Shown: positions 17,487 through 26,355, counted from the first letter of the stretch. The stretch: DNA of 56,895 nt from Rhodocyclaceae bacterium (GCA_020445745.1 JAGRGB010000180.1:1-56895); one strand, 5' to 3'. Notes: generated from the letters alone by a model not told the origin. Numbers and translations: made by a program.

Positions 17487-18029
17487 GTGAACAGCCTCGC
17501 CGAGGCCGTCGAACGCTGGCTCGACGAGGTCGTCATCGGCCTCGACCTGTGCCCGTTCGCCGCCGCACCCCGTCGCCGCGGCCAGGTGCGCATCGCGCCG
17601 TGCCGGCCGGTCGACGAGGACGAACTCGGCGACACCCTGCTGGCGGAACTTCGGCGCCTGGCGGAAACACCCGCCGCCGAGCTGGAGACCACGCTGCTGG
17701 CGATCGACGGCCTGCTCGGCGATTTCGACGACTACCTGCGCTATCTCGATTTCGCGGACCTGCTGCTGCGCCAGTACGGCTGGCAGGGCGAGTTCCAGAT
17801 CGCCAGTTTCCATCCGCATTACCGCTTCGCCGACGCCGATGCCGACGATCCGGCCAACCTCACCAACCGCTCGCCGTGCCCGATCCTGCACCTGATCCGC
17901 GAGGCCAGCCTGAGCCGGGTGCTGGCCCGCCATCCCGATCCGGACGCGATACCGACCGCCAACATCCGCCGTGTCCGCGCGTTGTCGGCGGGCGAGCGGG
18001 CACGCCTGTTCCCCTACCTGTTCGCCTGA
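17487..18029 (+). CDS. DUF1415 family protein
   Basis: A 180-residue protein starting at GTG 17487 with GGGGG 6 nt upstream. It has the DUF1415 wording: VERWLDEVVIGLDLCPFA at the N-terminus, DFDDYLRYLDFADLLL, GEFQIASFHPHYRF, and NRSPCPILHLIREAS. Function unknown in all members I know. It converges with rlmJ with a 13-nt gap. Confidence 0.88.
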   Translation: MNSLAEAVERWLDEVVIGLDLCPFAAAPRRRGQVRIAPCRPVDEDELGDTLLAELRRLAETPAAELETTLLAIDGLLGDFDDYLRYLDFADLLLRQYGWQGEFQIASFHPHYRFADADADDPANLTNRSPCPILHLIREASLSRVLARHPDPDAIPTANIRRVRALSAGERARLFPYLFA

Positions 18030-18042
18030 GCCGCCGCGCGTC

Positions 18043-18888
18043 TCACGGCATGTGGCTGTCGAGCCCGAAGCGCGCGTGCCCGTCGCGCCCGAGCCGATCG
18101 ACCAGTACCGGCATTGCCTCGGCGAGATCCCGTGGCAGCGTCCACGGCGGATTGAACAGCACCAGCCCGCTGCCGTGCATGCCGAAGCCATCGGGCGAGG
18201 GCCTTGCCACGTCGAGCCAGACGTGCAGCCAGGACGGTGGCGCGAGTTCGATCAGGCGGCCGGCCAGCAACTTCGATTCGGCCTTCTGCAGGCGCGGATA
18301 CCACACCATGTAGCAGCCGCCGGCAAAGCGCCGCAGCGCGTCGTGCAGCGTGTCCACCACGGCTGCGTAGTCCTCGCGCCGCTCGTAGGCCGGATCGATC
18401 ATCACCAGCGCCCGGCGGCTCGGCGGCGGCAGCAGGGCCCTGAGCCCGCGAAATCCGTCTTCGCGGGCCAGCACGACCCGCCTGTCGCCGGCGGCGAAGG
18501 CCTTCTCGAGGAAACCGAAATCGGTCGGATGCAGCTCGAACAGGCGCAGCCGGTCATCCGCCCGCAGCGCGCCGTGCATCAGCAGCGGCGAGCCCGGATA
18601 GAAGCGCAGGGGGCCACCGCGATTGAAACCGGCGATCGCCCGGCAGTAGCGGTCGAGCAAGGCGGGCAGCCCGTCGCGGCCGAACAGGCGCGCGGCGCCG
18701 TCGCGCCATTCGCCGGTCTTGTCGGCATGGGCGCTGTCGAGGGCGTAGCGACCGGCGCCGGCATGGGTGTCCACCAGGGTCAGCGGCTTGTCCTTGCGAC
18801 CGAGATGGTCGAGCACGGCCAGCAACACGGCGTGCTTGAGCACGTCGGCGTGATTGCCGGCATGGAAAGCATGGCGGTAGCTGAGCAT
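18043..18888 (-). CDS. rlmJ: 23S rRNA (adenine-2030-N6)-methyltransferase RlmJ
   Basis: A 281-residue protein closely following E. coli RlmJ: MLSYRHAFHAGNHADVLKH at the start, VDTHAGAGRY (SAM loop), FYPGSPLLM, FELHPTDF, and INPPW-like LFNPPWTL near the end. The N6-adenine methylase motif IV, DPPY in the family, reads DPAY here (165-168). RlmJ methylates A2030 of 23S rRNA. The start at 18888 is the first Met of the conserved N-terminus, with GGAG upstream. It is divergent from the FAD oxidase gene. Confidence 0.93.
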   Translation of the reverse strand: MLSYRHAFHAGNHADVLKHAVLLAVLDHLGRKDKPLTLVDTHAGAGRYALDSAHADKTGEWRDGAARLFGRDGLPALLDRYCRAIAGFNRGGPLRFYPGSPLLMHGALRADDRLRLFELHPTDFGFLEKAFAAGDRRVVLAREDGFRGLRALLPPPSRRALVMIDPAYERREDYAAVVDTLHDALRRFAGGCYMVWYPRLQKAESKLLAGRLIELAPPSWLHVWLDVARPSPDGFGMHGSGLVLFNPPWTLPRDLAEAMPVLVDRLGRDGHARFGLDSHMP

Positions 18889-19009
18889 CGGGGCACTCCG
18901 TTGTTGGCCGGGCGACGATGCTAACACCTCCGCCGCCGGCCCCCGAGCACGATTCCCCGGCACCGCCGATGTCGCTATGATGCGCGCTGGCACCGGCAAC
19001 GGAGCGGTC

Positions 19010-20389
19010 ATGGAAGACATCGTCGAGCAGTTGCGGAACACCCTTGGCGACGACCAGGTCATCGACGCCGCCGACATCGAGGCGCGCTACCGGCGCGACT
19101 GGAGCAGCGCCCCGGCACGCACGCCGATGGCGCTGTTGCGGCCGCGCTCCACCGCCGAGGTGGCGGCCATCCTGGCGCTGTGCAACGAGTCCGGCGTCGG
19201 CGTCGTCGCCCAGGGCGGCATGACCGGCGTCGCCGGCGCGGCGATCGCCGCCGAGGACCAGATCGCGATGAGCCTGGAGCGCATGCGTGGCGTCGAGGAG
19301 ATCGACGAAGCCGCGGCGACGATAACGGCCGCCGCCGGCACCCCGATCCAGGTGCTGCAGGAAGCCGCCCGCGAACGTGATTTCCTGTTCGCGCTCGACT
19401 GGGGCGCCCGCGGCACCGCCACCGTCGGCGGCGGCCTCGCCACCAACGCCGGCGGCAACCGGGTTATCCGTTACGGCATGGCCCGCGAACACGTGCTCGG
19501 TCTCGAGGCGGTGCTGGCCGACGGCACGGTGCTGTCGATGATGAACAAGATGCAGAAGAACAACGCCGCCTACGACCTGAAGCAGCTGTTCATCGGTTCG
19601 GAAGGCACCCTCGGTGTCATCACGCGGGCGGTGTTCCGGCTGCATCCGCTGCCGGCGACGGCATGTACGGCGCTGTGCGCGCTGCCCGACTATCGCTCGG
19701 CGGTGGCCCTGCTTCGCCACGCCCAGCGCCGCCTGATGGGCGCGGTGGGGGCTTTCGAGCTGATGTGGGCGGACTACTACGGCATCGCCCACGGGGTCGG
19801 CAAAGCGCGGGCACCGCTGCCCGACGGCTACCCGCTTTACGTCCTCACCGACATGCTGGCCGCCGACCCGCAGATCGACGGCGGGCGTTTCGAGGCGATG
19901 CTCGAGGAAGCGATGGCGGCCGGCTGGGTGCTCGACGCGGCGATCGCCCGCTCCGAGGCGGAGGTGGCCGGCTTCTGGGCGCTGCGCGACGAAGTGGCGG
20001 AGATCCTCGGCACCTTCGCGCCGTGCGCGACCTTCGACGTGTCGGTGCCGATCGGCGACATCGGCACCGTGGTCGAGATCCTGCGCGAGCGGGTCAGCCG
20101 GCTGTGGCCGGGACGCGCGGCGATGTTCTTCGGCCATGTCGGCGACAGCAACCTGCATTTCATCTTCGCCCTGCCCGACGACAGCGCGGCCACCGAGCTG
20201 GCGGTCGAGGAAACGGTCTACGAGGTGGTGCGCGACTACCGGGGCTCGGTATCCGCCGAGCACGGCATCGGCACCATCAAGAAGCCCTTCCTCGGCTATT
20301 CACGCTCGGCGGCCGAGATCGCAACGATGCGCCACCTCAAGGCGGCGCTCGACCCGCACGGAATCCTCAATCCGGGCAAGGTGCTCTGA
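19010..20389 (+). CDS. FAD-binding oxidoreductase, D-2-hydroxyacid dehydrogenase / GlcD type
   Basis: A 459-residue VAO-family flavoprotein. The PCMH-type FAD domain spans about 40-215 (GVVAQGGMTGVAGAA, GTATVGGGLATNAGGNRVIRYG, LKQLFIGSEGTLGVIT). The FAD-oxidase C domain follows (FFGHVGDSNLHF with metal-type His residues, SAEHGIGTIKK, LDPHGILNPGKVL). Members oxidise D-lactate, D-2-hydroxyglutarate or glycolate. There is no iron-sulfur domain, so it would pass electrons to a quinone, ETF or cytochrome. ATG 19010 has GGAG at 19001-19004. Confidence 0.9.
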   Translation: MEDIVEQLRNTLGDDQVIDAADIEARYRRDWSSAPARTPMALLRPRSTAEVAAILALCNESGVGVVAQGGMTGVAGAAIAAEDQIAMSLERMRGVEEIDEAAATITAAAGTPIQVLQEAARERDFLFALDWGARGTATVGGGLATNAGGNRVIRYGMAREHVLGLEAVLADGTVLSMMNKMQKNNAAYDLKQLFIGSEGTLGVITRAVFRLHPLPATACTALCALPDYRSAVALLRHAQRRLMGAVGAFELMWADYYGIAHGVGKARAPLPDGYPLYVLTDMLAADPQIDGGRFEAMLEEAMAAGWVLDAAIARSEAEVAGFWALRDEVAEILGTFAPCATFDVSVPIGDIGTVVEILRERVSRLWPGRAAMFFGHVGDSNLHFIFALPDDSAATELAVEETVYEVVRDYRGSVSAEHGIGTIKKPFLGYSRSAAEIATMRHLKAALDPHGILNPGKVL

Positions 20390-20539
20390 CCGGGCACCGC
20401 CCGCTCACCACGCGACTCGGGAAAGCACCGTGGAATCAGGTGATTGTCGCCGGCAAGCTATTTTCACTGCCGGGACCCGCTGTTATCATTGCCGGCCCCG
20501 CGCCAGGACGGGACCGGATTTCCAACTTGAGGGAGTGTC

Positions 20540-21067
20540 ATGGCGATCTACAGGCTCGGTGATCGCACGCCCGTGATCGGAAAGGACTGCTGGATCGCCG
20601 ACAGCGCATCGGTAGTCGGTTCGGTGGTGCTCGGCGACAACGCCAACATCTGGTTCAGCGCGGTGCTGCGCGGCGACAACGACCCGATCACGATCGGCGC
20701 CAATACCAACATCCAGGACGGCTCGGTGCTCCACACCGACGAGGGCGTGCCGCTGACCATCGGCGACAACGTGACCATCGGGCACATGGTGATGCTGCAT
20801 GGCTGCACGATCGGCGAGGGCTCCCTGATCGGCATCAACGCGGTGGTGCTCAACAAGGCGGTGATCGGCAAGCATTGCATCATCGGCGCCAACACGCTGA
20901 TCCCCGAAGGCAAGGTGGTACCCGACCGCTCGCTGGTGGTCGGATCACCGGGCCGCATCATCCGCAAGCTGTCCGACGAGGACCTGCAGCGGCTGATGGA
21001 GAATGCCAGCGGCTACGTCGCCAACGCTCACCGCTTCGAGCGGGAGCTCGAACGGATCGACGGCTGA
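20540..21067 (+). CDS. Gamma-class carbonic anhydrase family protein (YrdA type)
   Basis: A 175-residue left-handed beta-helix protein with hexapeptide repeats throughout (VVLGDN, ITIGANTNIQDGS, LTIGDNVTIGH). The three zinc histidines of the gamma-CA family are His65, His82 and His87. The proton-shuttle Glu loop of Cam is absent, as in YrdA-like members. Bound metal and carbonic anhydrase activity vary in this group. GGAG just before the ATG supports the start. A TATCAT at about 20482-20487 could be the -10. The 3' end overlaps the opposing EamA gene by 40 nt. Confidence 0.9.
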   Translation: MAIYRLGDRTPVIGKDCWIADSASVVGSVVLGDNANIWFSAVLRGDNDPITIGANTNIQDGSVLHTDEGVPLTIGDNVTIGHMVMLHGCTIGEGSLIGINAVVLNKAVIGKHCIIGANTLIPEGKVVPDRSLVVGSPGRIIRKLSDEDLQRLMENASGYVANAHRFERELERIDG

Positions 21068-21936
21068 GCCGTGCCCGGGTCGCCGGCCCGGGCAAGCCAG
21101 ATGACGGCACCGATCACGATCACGCCGCCCACCGTCTGCTGCGCGCTCACCCGCTCGCCGAGCACCAGCGCCGCCAGCACGAAGGTCACCACCGGCTCCA
21201 GCGTCGACAGCGTGACCGCGTCCGCAGGCCCCAGCCGGCGCATGCCGGCGAACAGCAGCACCATCGCCACGACCGTGGATACCAGCGCGATCAGGCCGAT
21301 CCACATCCAGCCGGCGGCGCTCGCCGGCCACGCCGGTCGCGTCAGCACGACGAGTACGCCGAGCACCGCGGCGGCGCTCAGCATCACCACCGTGGCGGCG
21401 GCCAGCGGCGACTGGGATTCGAGCACGCGCGCACCTACCAGGATGTAGGCGGAGTAGATCAGTGCCGCGCCGGCGCCCAGCAGCAGGCCCAGCGGCTGGC
21501 TGTGCAGATCGCCGCCGATGGTCAGCGCGGTGCCGGCCGTGGCCGCCAGCACACAGGCGCAGCGCACCCGGCCGAGCGGGTGACGGAACAGCACCGCCGC
21601 CATCACGGTGACGATGAACGGGTGCAGATACAGCAGCAGCGCCACCATGCCGGCCGAGGCATGGCCGAGGGCCGAGAAGAAGCACAGCGACTGACCGACG
21701 TAGCCGACGCCGCCCATGCCCGACAGCACCGCCAGCGCCCGGCCCCGCGGCCAGCGCCGGTCGGCGATCATCATCGCGACCGTCATCAGCGTGCCGGCCA
21801 GGGCGAAGCGCAGGAACAGCACGACCACGACATCGGCGCCGTCGGCGGCGGCGAAGCGCGCGAAGATCGCCATCGCACCGAAGGCGCTGGCCGAGACGGC
21901 GACATAGAGGGCGGCGCGCAGCCGATGCGGGTCCAT
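21028..21936 (-). CDS. EamA/DMT-superfamily transporter
   Basis: A 302-residue integral membrane protein with about ten hydrophobic segments arranged as two EamA repeats. The first begins ALYVAVSASAFGAMAIFARFA, the second PLGLLLGAGAALIYSAYILVG. The PxE-type ending of each repeat is present (DAVTLSTLEPVVTFVLAALVLGE). DMT exporters move amino acids, nucleosides or other metabolites out of the cell; the substrate is unknown. The MDPHRLRAAL start is chosen because the upstream sequence is not hydrophobic or conserved-looking. The C-terminus overlaps the gamma-CA gene. Confidence 0.9.
   Translation of the reverse strand: MDPHRLRAALYVAVSASAFGAMAIFARFAAADGADVVVVLFLRFALAGTLMTVAMMIADRRWPRGRALAVLSGMGGVGYVGQSLCFFSALGHASAGMVALLLYLHPFIVTVMAAVLFRHPLGRVRCACVLAATAGTALTIGGDLHSQPLGLLLGAGAALIYSAYILVGARVLESQSPLAAATVVMLSAAAVLGVLVVLTRPAWPASAAGWMWIGLIALVSTVVAMVLLFAGMRRLGPADAVTLSTLEPVVTFVLAALVLGERVSAQQTVGGVIVIGAVIWLARAGDPGTAQPSIRSSSRSKR
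21072..21094. terminator. Hairpin after the gamma carbonic anhydrase gene
   Basis: TGCCCGGG (21072-21079) and CCCGGGCA (21087-21094) form a perfect 8-bp stem 5 nt after the stop. It lies inside the C-terminal codons of the convergent EamA gene. No T-run follows, so it may slow or stabilise transcripts rather than end them strictly. Confidence 0.4.
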
Positions 21937-22030
21937 GGCGAGTCCGTGTCGGGCGGTCCGCCTCGTCCGCCGCCACGCGCGCGCAGGACGCGCTACCCTT
22001 CGGCCATGGCATCCCGCACAGGAGCGACGA

Positions 22031-22735
22031 ATGATACGCAGATTGACCGCAGCCGTGCTCACCGTGGGCCTGCTGGCCGAGGCGTCCGCAGCCGAACCGC
22101 TCCCGGCCGGCCCGCCGACCGTCAGGCTGACCGCCGAGGCCAGTGTCGGCGCCGCCAACGACCTGGCGATCGCCCATGCCTATGTCGAGGCCAGCGGCCC
22201 ATCCCCTGCGGAACTCGCGACACGGATCAACCGCACCATCGCCGACGCCCTGGAAACCGCCAAGGGGCAGCCCGAGGTCGCTGTGCGCAGCGCCGGCAAC
22301 CACAGCAATCCGATCTACGGCAGCGTCCGCTCCGCCGCCGGCCGCGCACAGATCGAGGGCTGGCGCATGCGGGCGACGCTGGAGCTGGAATCGACCGATG
22401 TCGCCGCCCTGTCGGCATTGCTCGGCAGACTGCAGGCAACGATGGCGGTGGCCGACATCAGCCTGTCGCCGTCTCCGGCCACCCGCCGCCGCGCCGAGGA
22501 CCGCGCCCTGGTCGAGGCGCTGAAGAATTTCGAGGCACGAGCGGCACTGGCCGCGTCGACCCTGGGGCGCAAGTACCGGATCCGCGAGCTGGACCTCAAT
22601 GCCGGCAGCCATCGCCCGCCGGTGCCGATGATGCGGGCGTCGCTGGCCAGCGCCGAAGCCGCACCGACGCCGCTCGCGGCCGGCGAGGGCAGCGTCACGG
22701 TGACGGTCAGCGGCACGGTCGAATTGATCGACTGA
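22031..22735 (+). CDS. SIMPL-domain (DUF541) periplasmic protein
   Basis: A 234-residue protein with a signal peptide (about 1-22, ending ASA) followed by a SIMPL domain: TVRLTAEASVGAANDLAIAHAYVEASG, repeated LATRINRTIADALETAK helix, GWRMRATLELESTD, and the closing AAGEGSVTVTVSGTVEL strand. SIMPL proteins are secreted or outer-membrane-associated and of unclear function. AGGAG is located 7 nt before ATG 22031. It precedes dtd in the same direction. Confidence 0.85.
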   Translation: MIRRLTAAVLTVGLLAEASAAEPLPAGPPTVRLTAEASVGAANDLAIAHAYVEASGPSPAELATRINRTIADALETAKGQPEVAVRSAGNHSNPIYGSVRSAAGRAQIEGWRMRATLELESTDVAALSALLGRLQATMAVADISLSPSPATRRRAEDRALVEALKNFEARAALAASTLGRKYRIRELDLNAGSHRPPVPMMRASLASAEAAPTPLAAGEGSVTVTVSGTVELID

Positions 22736-22801
22736 CGGCGCTCGAATAAGCTTGGCCGCCATGAACCGGCATCCCCGTCGCGCCGCCGGCGCCAGCCCGC
22801 G

Positions 22802-23239
22802 ATGATCGCGCTGATCCAGCGCGTCACCGACGCCCGTGTCGCCGTCGACGACCGGGTCGTCGGCGCGATCGGGCGCGGCATGCTGGCGCTGATTGGCGTC
22901 GAGCGCGACGATCAGGAGGGCAATGTGCGGCGCATGGTCGAGCGCCTGCTCGGCTATCGCATCTTCGCGGACGACGAAGGGCGCATGAACCGCTCCCTGC
23001 GCGACGTGGCCGGCGGGCTGCTGCTGGTGCCCCAGTTCACCCTCGCCGCCGACACGCGCAAGGGCACCCGGCCGGGCTTCTCCACCGCCGCCGAGCCGGC
23101 CCGCGCCGAAGCCCTGTTCGCCACGCTCGCCACCCTGGCCGGTGCGGCCCATTCGCCGGTCGCCTGCGGCCGCTTCGGTGCCGAGATGTTCGTCACCCTG
23201 ACCAATCACGGACCGGTCACCTTTCGCCTGGAGGCATGA
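22802..23239 (+). CDS. dtd: D-aminoacyl-tRNA deacylase
   Basis: A 145-residue protein with the Dtd pattern: MIALIQRVTDARVAVDDRVVGAIGRGMLALIGVERDD, then GGLLLVPQFTLAADTRKGTRPGF containing the SQxTL-like block (here PQFTL in place of SQFTL). Next comes the C-terminal MFVTLTNHGPVTF (Gly-cisPro loop family variant NGPVT written NHGPVT). It hydrolyses D-amino acids and misloaded Gly from tRNA in the cytosol. The stop overlaps the next gene's ATG by 4 nt. Confidence 0.93.
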   Translation: MIALIQRVTDARVAVDDRVVGAIGRGMLALIGVERDDQEGNVRRMVERLLGYRIFADDEGRMNRSLRDVAGGLLLVPQFTLAADTRKGTRPGFSTAAEPARAEALFATLATLAGAAHSPVACGRFGAEMFVTLTNHGPVTFRLEA

Positions 23240-23775
23240 GCATGGAGCGCCTGTTCGTCGCCGCGATCGCCGCCACCCTAGCCGCCTGCGCCGGCGCGCC
23301 ACCGACGTCACCCGACGAAGGCCCCCAGCGCACGATCCCGCGACAGCCGGACATCCGCGACGGGCGCGCCTACTTTTCGCTTTACCGGCCGTCCGACCGC
23401 GAGCAGCTGGTGATCTCCGCATACAACCTGCTCGGCACCGGCTACCGTTTCGGCGGGCGCAATCCCGATGCCGGCGTCGACTGCAGCGGCATGGTGAGCT
23501 ACCTGGTGGAAGTGGTAAGCGGCCAGCACCTGCCCCACAGCGCCGCGAACATCGCGGCGATCACCCGCCCGATCGCCCGCGACGAGCTCGCGGCCGGTGA
23601 TCTGGTGTTCTTCAACACCAATGGCAGGCCGTTCTCGCACATGGGCATCTATGTCGGCGAAGAGCGCTTCATTCACGCCCCCAGCCGCCGCGGCCGGGTC
23701 CGCATCGAGCGCATGGACAATCGCTACTTCGCCAGGCGCTTCAGCGCGGCGCGCACCCTGCTCGCGATGGAGTGA
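23236..23775 (+). CDS. NlpC/P60 cell-wall hydrolase lipoprotein
   Basis: A 179-residue protein with a lipoprotein signal (FVAAIAATLAAC, lipobox LAAC) and an NlpC/P60 domain. The catalytic triad is visible: Cys in VDCSGMV, His in FSHMGIYV and His in FIHAPS. Such enzymes cut peptidoglycan stem peptides in the periplasm. The ATG at 23236 overlaps the dtd stop, with GGAGG just upstream; ATG 23242 would also work. Short length with no extra binding domain is typical of the Spr class. Confidence 0.92.
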   Translation: MSMERLFVAAIAATLAACAGAPPTSPDEGPQRTIPRQPDIRDGRAYFSLYRPSDREQLVISAYNLLGTGYRFGGRNPDAGVDCSGMVSYLVEVVSGQHLPHSAANIAAITRPIARDELAAGDLVFFNTNGRPFSHMGIYVGEERFIHAPSRRGRVRIERMDNRYFARRFSAARTLLAME

Positions 23776-23847
23776 TTGCCGCCGCTCGGCACCGCGATCG
23801 ACTGCGCACGGCGGGTCCACGAGCTCCTGCCGACCGAACGCAGGTGC

Positions 23848-24729
23848 TCAGCCGTGCACCAGGAAGGACTCGATCGCCGCGGCCGCTTGCGTGGGCTGGT
23901 CGTGCTGCAGATTGTGGCCGCTGTCCGTGACCGTCACGCTGCGCTGGTCGGCAAAGCACGCCAGCCGGCGCGCCAGTTCACCGGTCTCGCCGCCGAAGCG
24001 GGCGGCGACGTAGCCGTCGTCGGCGATCAGGTTCATCACCGGCGCCTCGATCCGCCGCCAGCAGGCGAGCACGTCCTCGGTGTGGTAGCGCACCGGCGCC
24101 GGCACGCGATGCCACGGATCGCACGCCATCGTCACGCTGCCGTCGGCGAGGGTCCGTGACACCGCCCGCGACAGGAACTCCGCGCGCTCGGCCGACAGCC
24201 GCGGGTTCGCCTGCCGCAAGCGCTGCGCAAGGGCGGCATGATCGGGGTAGCGCCGCAGCTCGGGCCGGCTGCCGAGATCCTGCAGCCAACTGCCGAGCCG
24301 CTCCGGGGCCTCTTCGGCCCGGCTCGGCGCCAGCCCGAGGAAATCCATCATCACCAGCCGCGCAACCCGTGCCGGGCGCACACCGGCGTAGCTGCCGGCG
24401 ATGCTCGCCCCCATGCTGTGGCCGACGATCTGCGCGGCTCGGTGCGGCGCGAATCGCGCCAGCAACGCATCCAGATCGGCGTAGAAATCGGGAAACCAGT
24501 AGGGCCCGCCGCACCATTCGCTGTCGCCGTAGCCGCGCCAGTCGGGGGCGATCACATGCCATTCGCGGGAAAGCCCGTCCACCACGAACTGGAAGGTGGC
24601 CGACGAATCCATCCAGCCGTGCAGAAAGAACACCATCGGCGCGTCGTCCGGCCCCCAGTGGCGCACGTTGTAGCGCAATCCGCGCACGGTAAGCGGTTCG
24701 CAGCGGGACGGAAGCCTTGCCATGTTCAT
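23848..24729 (-). CDS. Alpha/beta hydrolase
   Basis: A 293-residue single-domain hydrolase. The oxyanion region is FFLHGWMDSSATFQF, the nucleophile elbow GHSMGASIAG, the acid residue lies in NLIADDGYV, and the catalytic His in TDSGHNLQHDQP. The WRGYGDSEW stretch is typical of esterase or haloalkane dehalogenase-like members. No signal peptide. The start MNMARLP is tentative (ATG 24729 or 24723), because no clear ribosome site is seen. Substrate unknown. Confidence 0.88.
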   Translation of the reverse strand: MNMARLPSRCEPLTVRGLRYNVRHWGPDDAPMVFFLHGWMDSSATFQFVVDGLSREWHVIAPDWRGYGDSEWCGGPYWFPDFYADLDALLARFAPHRAAQIVGHSMGASIAGSYAGVRPARVARLVMMDFLGLAPSRAEEAPERLGSWLQDLGSRPELRRYPDHAALAQRLRQANPRLSAERAEFLSRAVSRTLADGSVTMACDPWHRVPAPVRYHTEDVLACWRRIEAPVMNLIADDGYVAARFGGETGELARRLACFADQRSVTVTDSGHNLQHDQPTQAAAAIESFLVHG

Positions 24730-25206
24730 CGGTGGGGGTGGCGCGGTCAAAGGCGCGAGCCTCGCCCAAACGCCGGCGCAACGCAAGCGTCAGCGACGCT
24801 GGTGCAACTGGGGCGGGCCTGGTGCAGACCGACGGCCGGTGGTTCCGTGGGGCGGCCGGCCGGCGTCACACCCCTCGGATGGCCAGCGGAATCACTTCGG
24901 TCCCGACTGCCCAGTGCCCCTCGATCCTAACCGCCAGCCCGCCGACGCGACCGTGCCGCTTGCCACATGGTGCACGACAGCAGTGGCGCTTGGAGGCAGA
25001 GACCGCAGGCGGGCGGGTCCGAGCGCGGGCTGGCAGGCTGTCCGGCCAGGCGCGACGAAGCGGCAGGTCGCGCTCCTGCGCGGCGGAGCACCGCCGCCCG
25101 GCGCATGGTCGGAGGCGCAGCGCCTTCACGCCTTGCCCGGTTTCGACGAAGCGCGAGCCCCATGCCTTGCGGACAGCCGCCAGCGCGGCGACGGCGGTTT
25201 GCGGGT
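24730..25206. other. 477-nt stretch between the hydrolase and M14 genes, no confident gene
   Basis: Only one candidate coding frame stands out here, a minus-strand frame coupled to the carboxypeptidase gene (listed separately). The remainder shows mixed codon preference in all frames and no recognisable protein. I see no strong terminator. The part nearest 24730 must hold the promoter of the hydrolase gene. Confidence 0.4.
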
Positions 25207-25210
25207 TCAT
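24866..25210 (-). CDS. Possible small protein translationally coupled to the M14 gene
   Basis: A 114-residue frame begins with ATG 25208-25210 overlapping the TGA of the carboxypeptidase gene (ATGA). The first 33 residues (MNPQTAVAALAAVRKAWGS, then RFVETGQGVKALRL) use normal codons for this genome. The remainder is Arg/Cys/Pro-rich and looks like non-coding GC-rich frame. It may be a real short gene, or a decayed one with a frameshift near 25110. I recognise no homologue. Confidence 0.3.
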   Translation of the reverse strand: MNPQTAVAALAAVRKAWGSRFVETGQGVKALRLRPCAGRRCSAAQERDLPLRRAWPDSLPARARTRPPAVSASKRHCCRAPCGKRHGRVGGLAVRIEGHWAVGTEVIPLAIRGV

Positions 25211-26331
25211 TGTTCCAGGAACTGCAGCAGCGGCAGCAGCACCGCCGCGCCGAGACACTTGCTGCGCGCGGCGCTCCAGCCGGTGAGACCATCCGGCAGA
25301 TTGGCATTGTCCTTGAACGGCATCTCCAGGGTCAGCGACAAGCACTTGTGGTGCCAGGCGACCCACTTCGACGCCAGGCTCAGCAATTCGTCGCCGAAGC
25401 GGCCGGCGAGGTAGCCATGCTCGGTCTGGAAGTCCGGGCTGGCGGCCCTGAACGCGGCGGCGAAGCGCGCCTGCTGCGCGGCCAGATCGTCGTTGAAGCC
25501 CGGCACCTCGTCGGCGGTCGAGAAGAACACGTAGCTCAGCGACTCGTCGCCATGGATGTCGAGGTAGAGCGCCACGCCGGTGCGTTCCATCTGCTCCCGT
25601 ACCAGCAATACCTCCGGGCTGCGCGCGAGGCTGGGCTCGCGCCATTCGCGATTCAGGTTGACGCCGACGGCGTTGCTGCGCAGGTTGCCGCGCACCGCGC
25701 CGTCCGGATTCATGTTGGGCACGATGTACAGGCAGGCGAGCTCGCGGACCCTCCTCGCGACCGGATCGGCAGGGTCCAGCAGGCGCTCCAGCAAGCCTTC
25801 GACGAACCACTCGGACATGGTCTCGCCGGGATGCTGGCGGGCGGTGATCCAGACCGGCTTGCGATCCTGCCGCGGCCGCCCGACCACCACCATGTCGATG
25901 TCGCGGTCCTCGACACTGGCGCCGAGGTTCACCACCTGGGCCCACGGCGACAGCTCGGCCGTGCCCAGCAAGGCCATGTGGCGCTCGAACGAGTAGGGCT
26001 CGAAGTAGGCGTAGTAGATGTTGTCGCGCTCGGGGGTATGGCGGATCACCAGGCGGCCGTCCTCGTAGGAGGTCGTCGCGATGCGGAACCAGTTGCGATG
26101 ATCGTAGCTCGCCAGCGCCCGGTAGTCGGGCCAGCCGTCGGCGAACACCGCGTCGGCGGCATTCTCGAAGATCATCGTCAACGCCGTGCCGGCAACCCCG
26201 AGGACGCGGAAATGGAACCACTGGCAGAACGACGCCGCATTGTCGTGACGCAAGCGCAGGCGGATGTGCGACGGGTCGGCGGCGTCCACCACCTCGACCG
26301 AGCCGGAATCGAAGTTCGAACTGATGCGCAT
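25207..26331 (-). CDS. M14-family zinc carboxypeptidase, cytosolic-carboxypeptidase-like
   Basis: A 374-residue protein. Residues 1-120 form the beta-rich N-terminal domain of the CCP/Nna1 group (FCQWFHFRVLGVAG, YYAYFEPYS). The peptidase domain follows with zinc ligands His167 and Glu170 in HPGE and His260 in DIHGDE. PNMNPDG and NLNREW line the substrate pocket, and LTLEMPF supplies the catalytic Glu. No signal peptide, so cytosolic. Bacterial members remove C-terminal residues (often acidic) from unknown proteins. It lies 24 nt downstream of yaaA and is probably in one operon. Confidence 0.9.
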   Translation of the reverse strand: MRISSNFDSGSVEVVDAADPSHIRLRLRHDNAASFCQWFHFRVLGVAGTALTMIFENAADAVFADGWPDYRALASYDHRNWFRIATTSYEDGRLVIRHTPERDNIYYAYFEPYSFERHMALLGTAELSPWAQVVNLGASVEDRDIDMVVVGRPRQDRKPVWITARQHPGETMSEWFVEGLLERLLDPADPVARRVRELACLYIVPNMNPDGAVRGNLRSNAVGVNLNREWREPSLARSPEVLLVREQMERTGVALYLDIHGDESLSYVFFSTADEVPGFNDDLAAQQARFAAAFRAASPDFQTEHGYLAGRFGDELLSLASKWVAWHHKCLSLTLEMPFKDNANLPDGLTGWSAARSKCLGAAVLLPLLQFLEQ

Positions 26332-26355
26332 GGATCCTCCCCTGCCGCGCTGCGT

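Noticed and set aside
18554-23422. Long minus-strand frames (about 570 and 825 codons) across the FAD oxidase, gamma-CA, SIMPL and dtd region
   Set aside because: They cross several well-identified plus-strand genes and gene ends, contain no known motif and have the low-complexity look of GC-rich antisense sequence.
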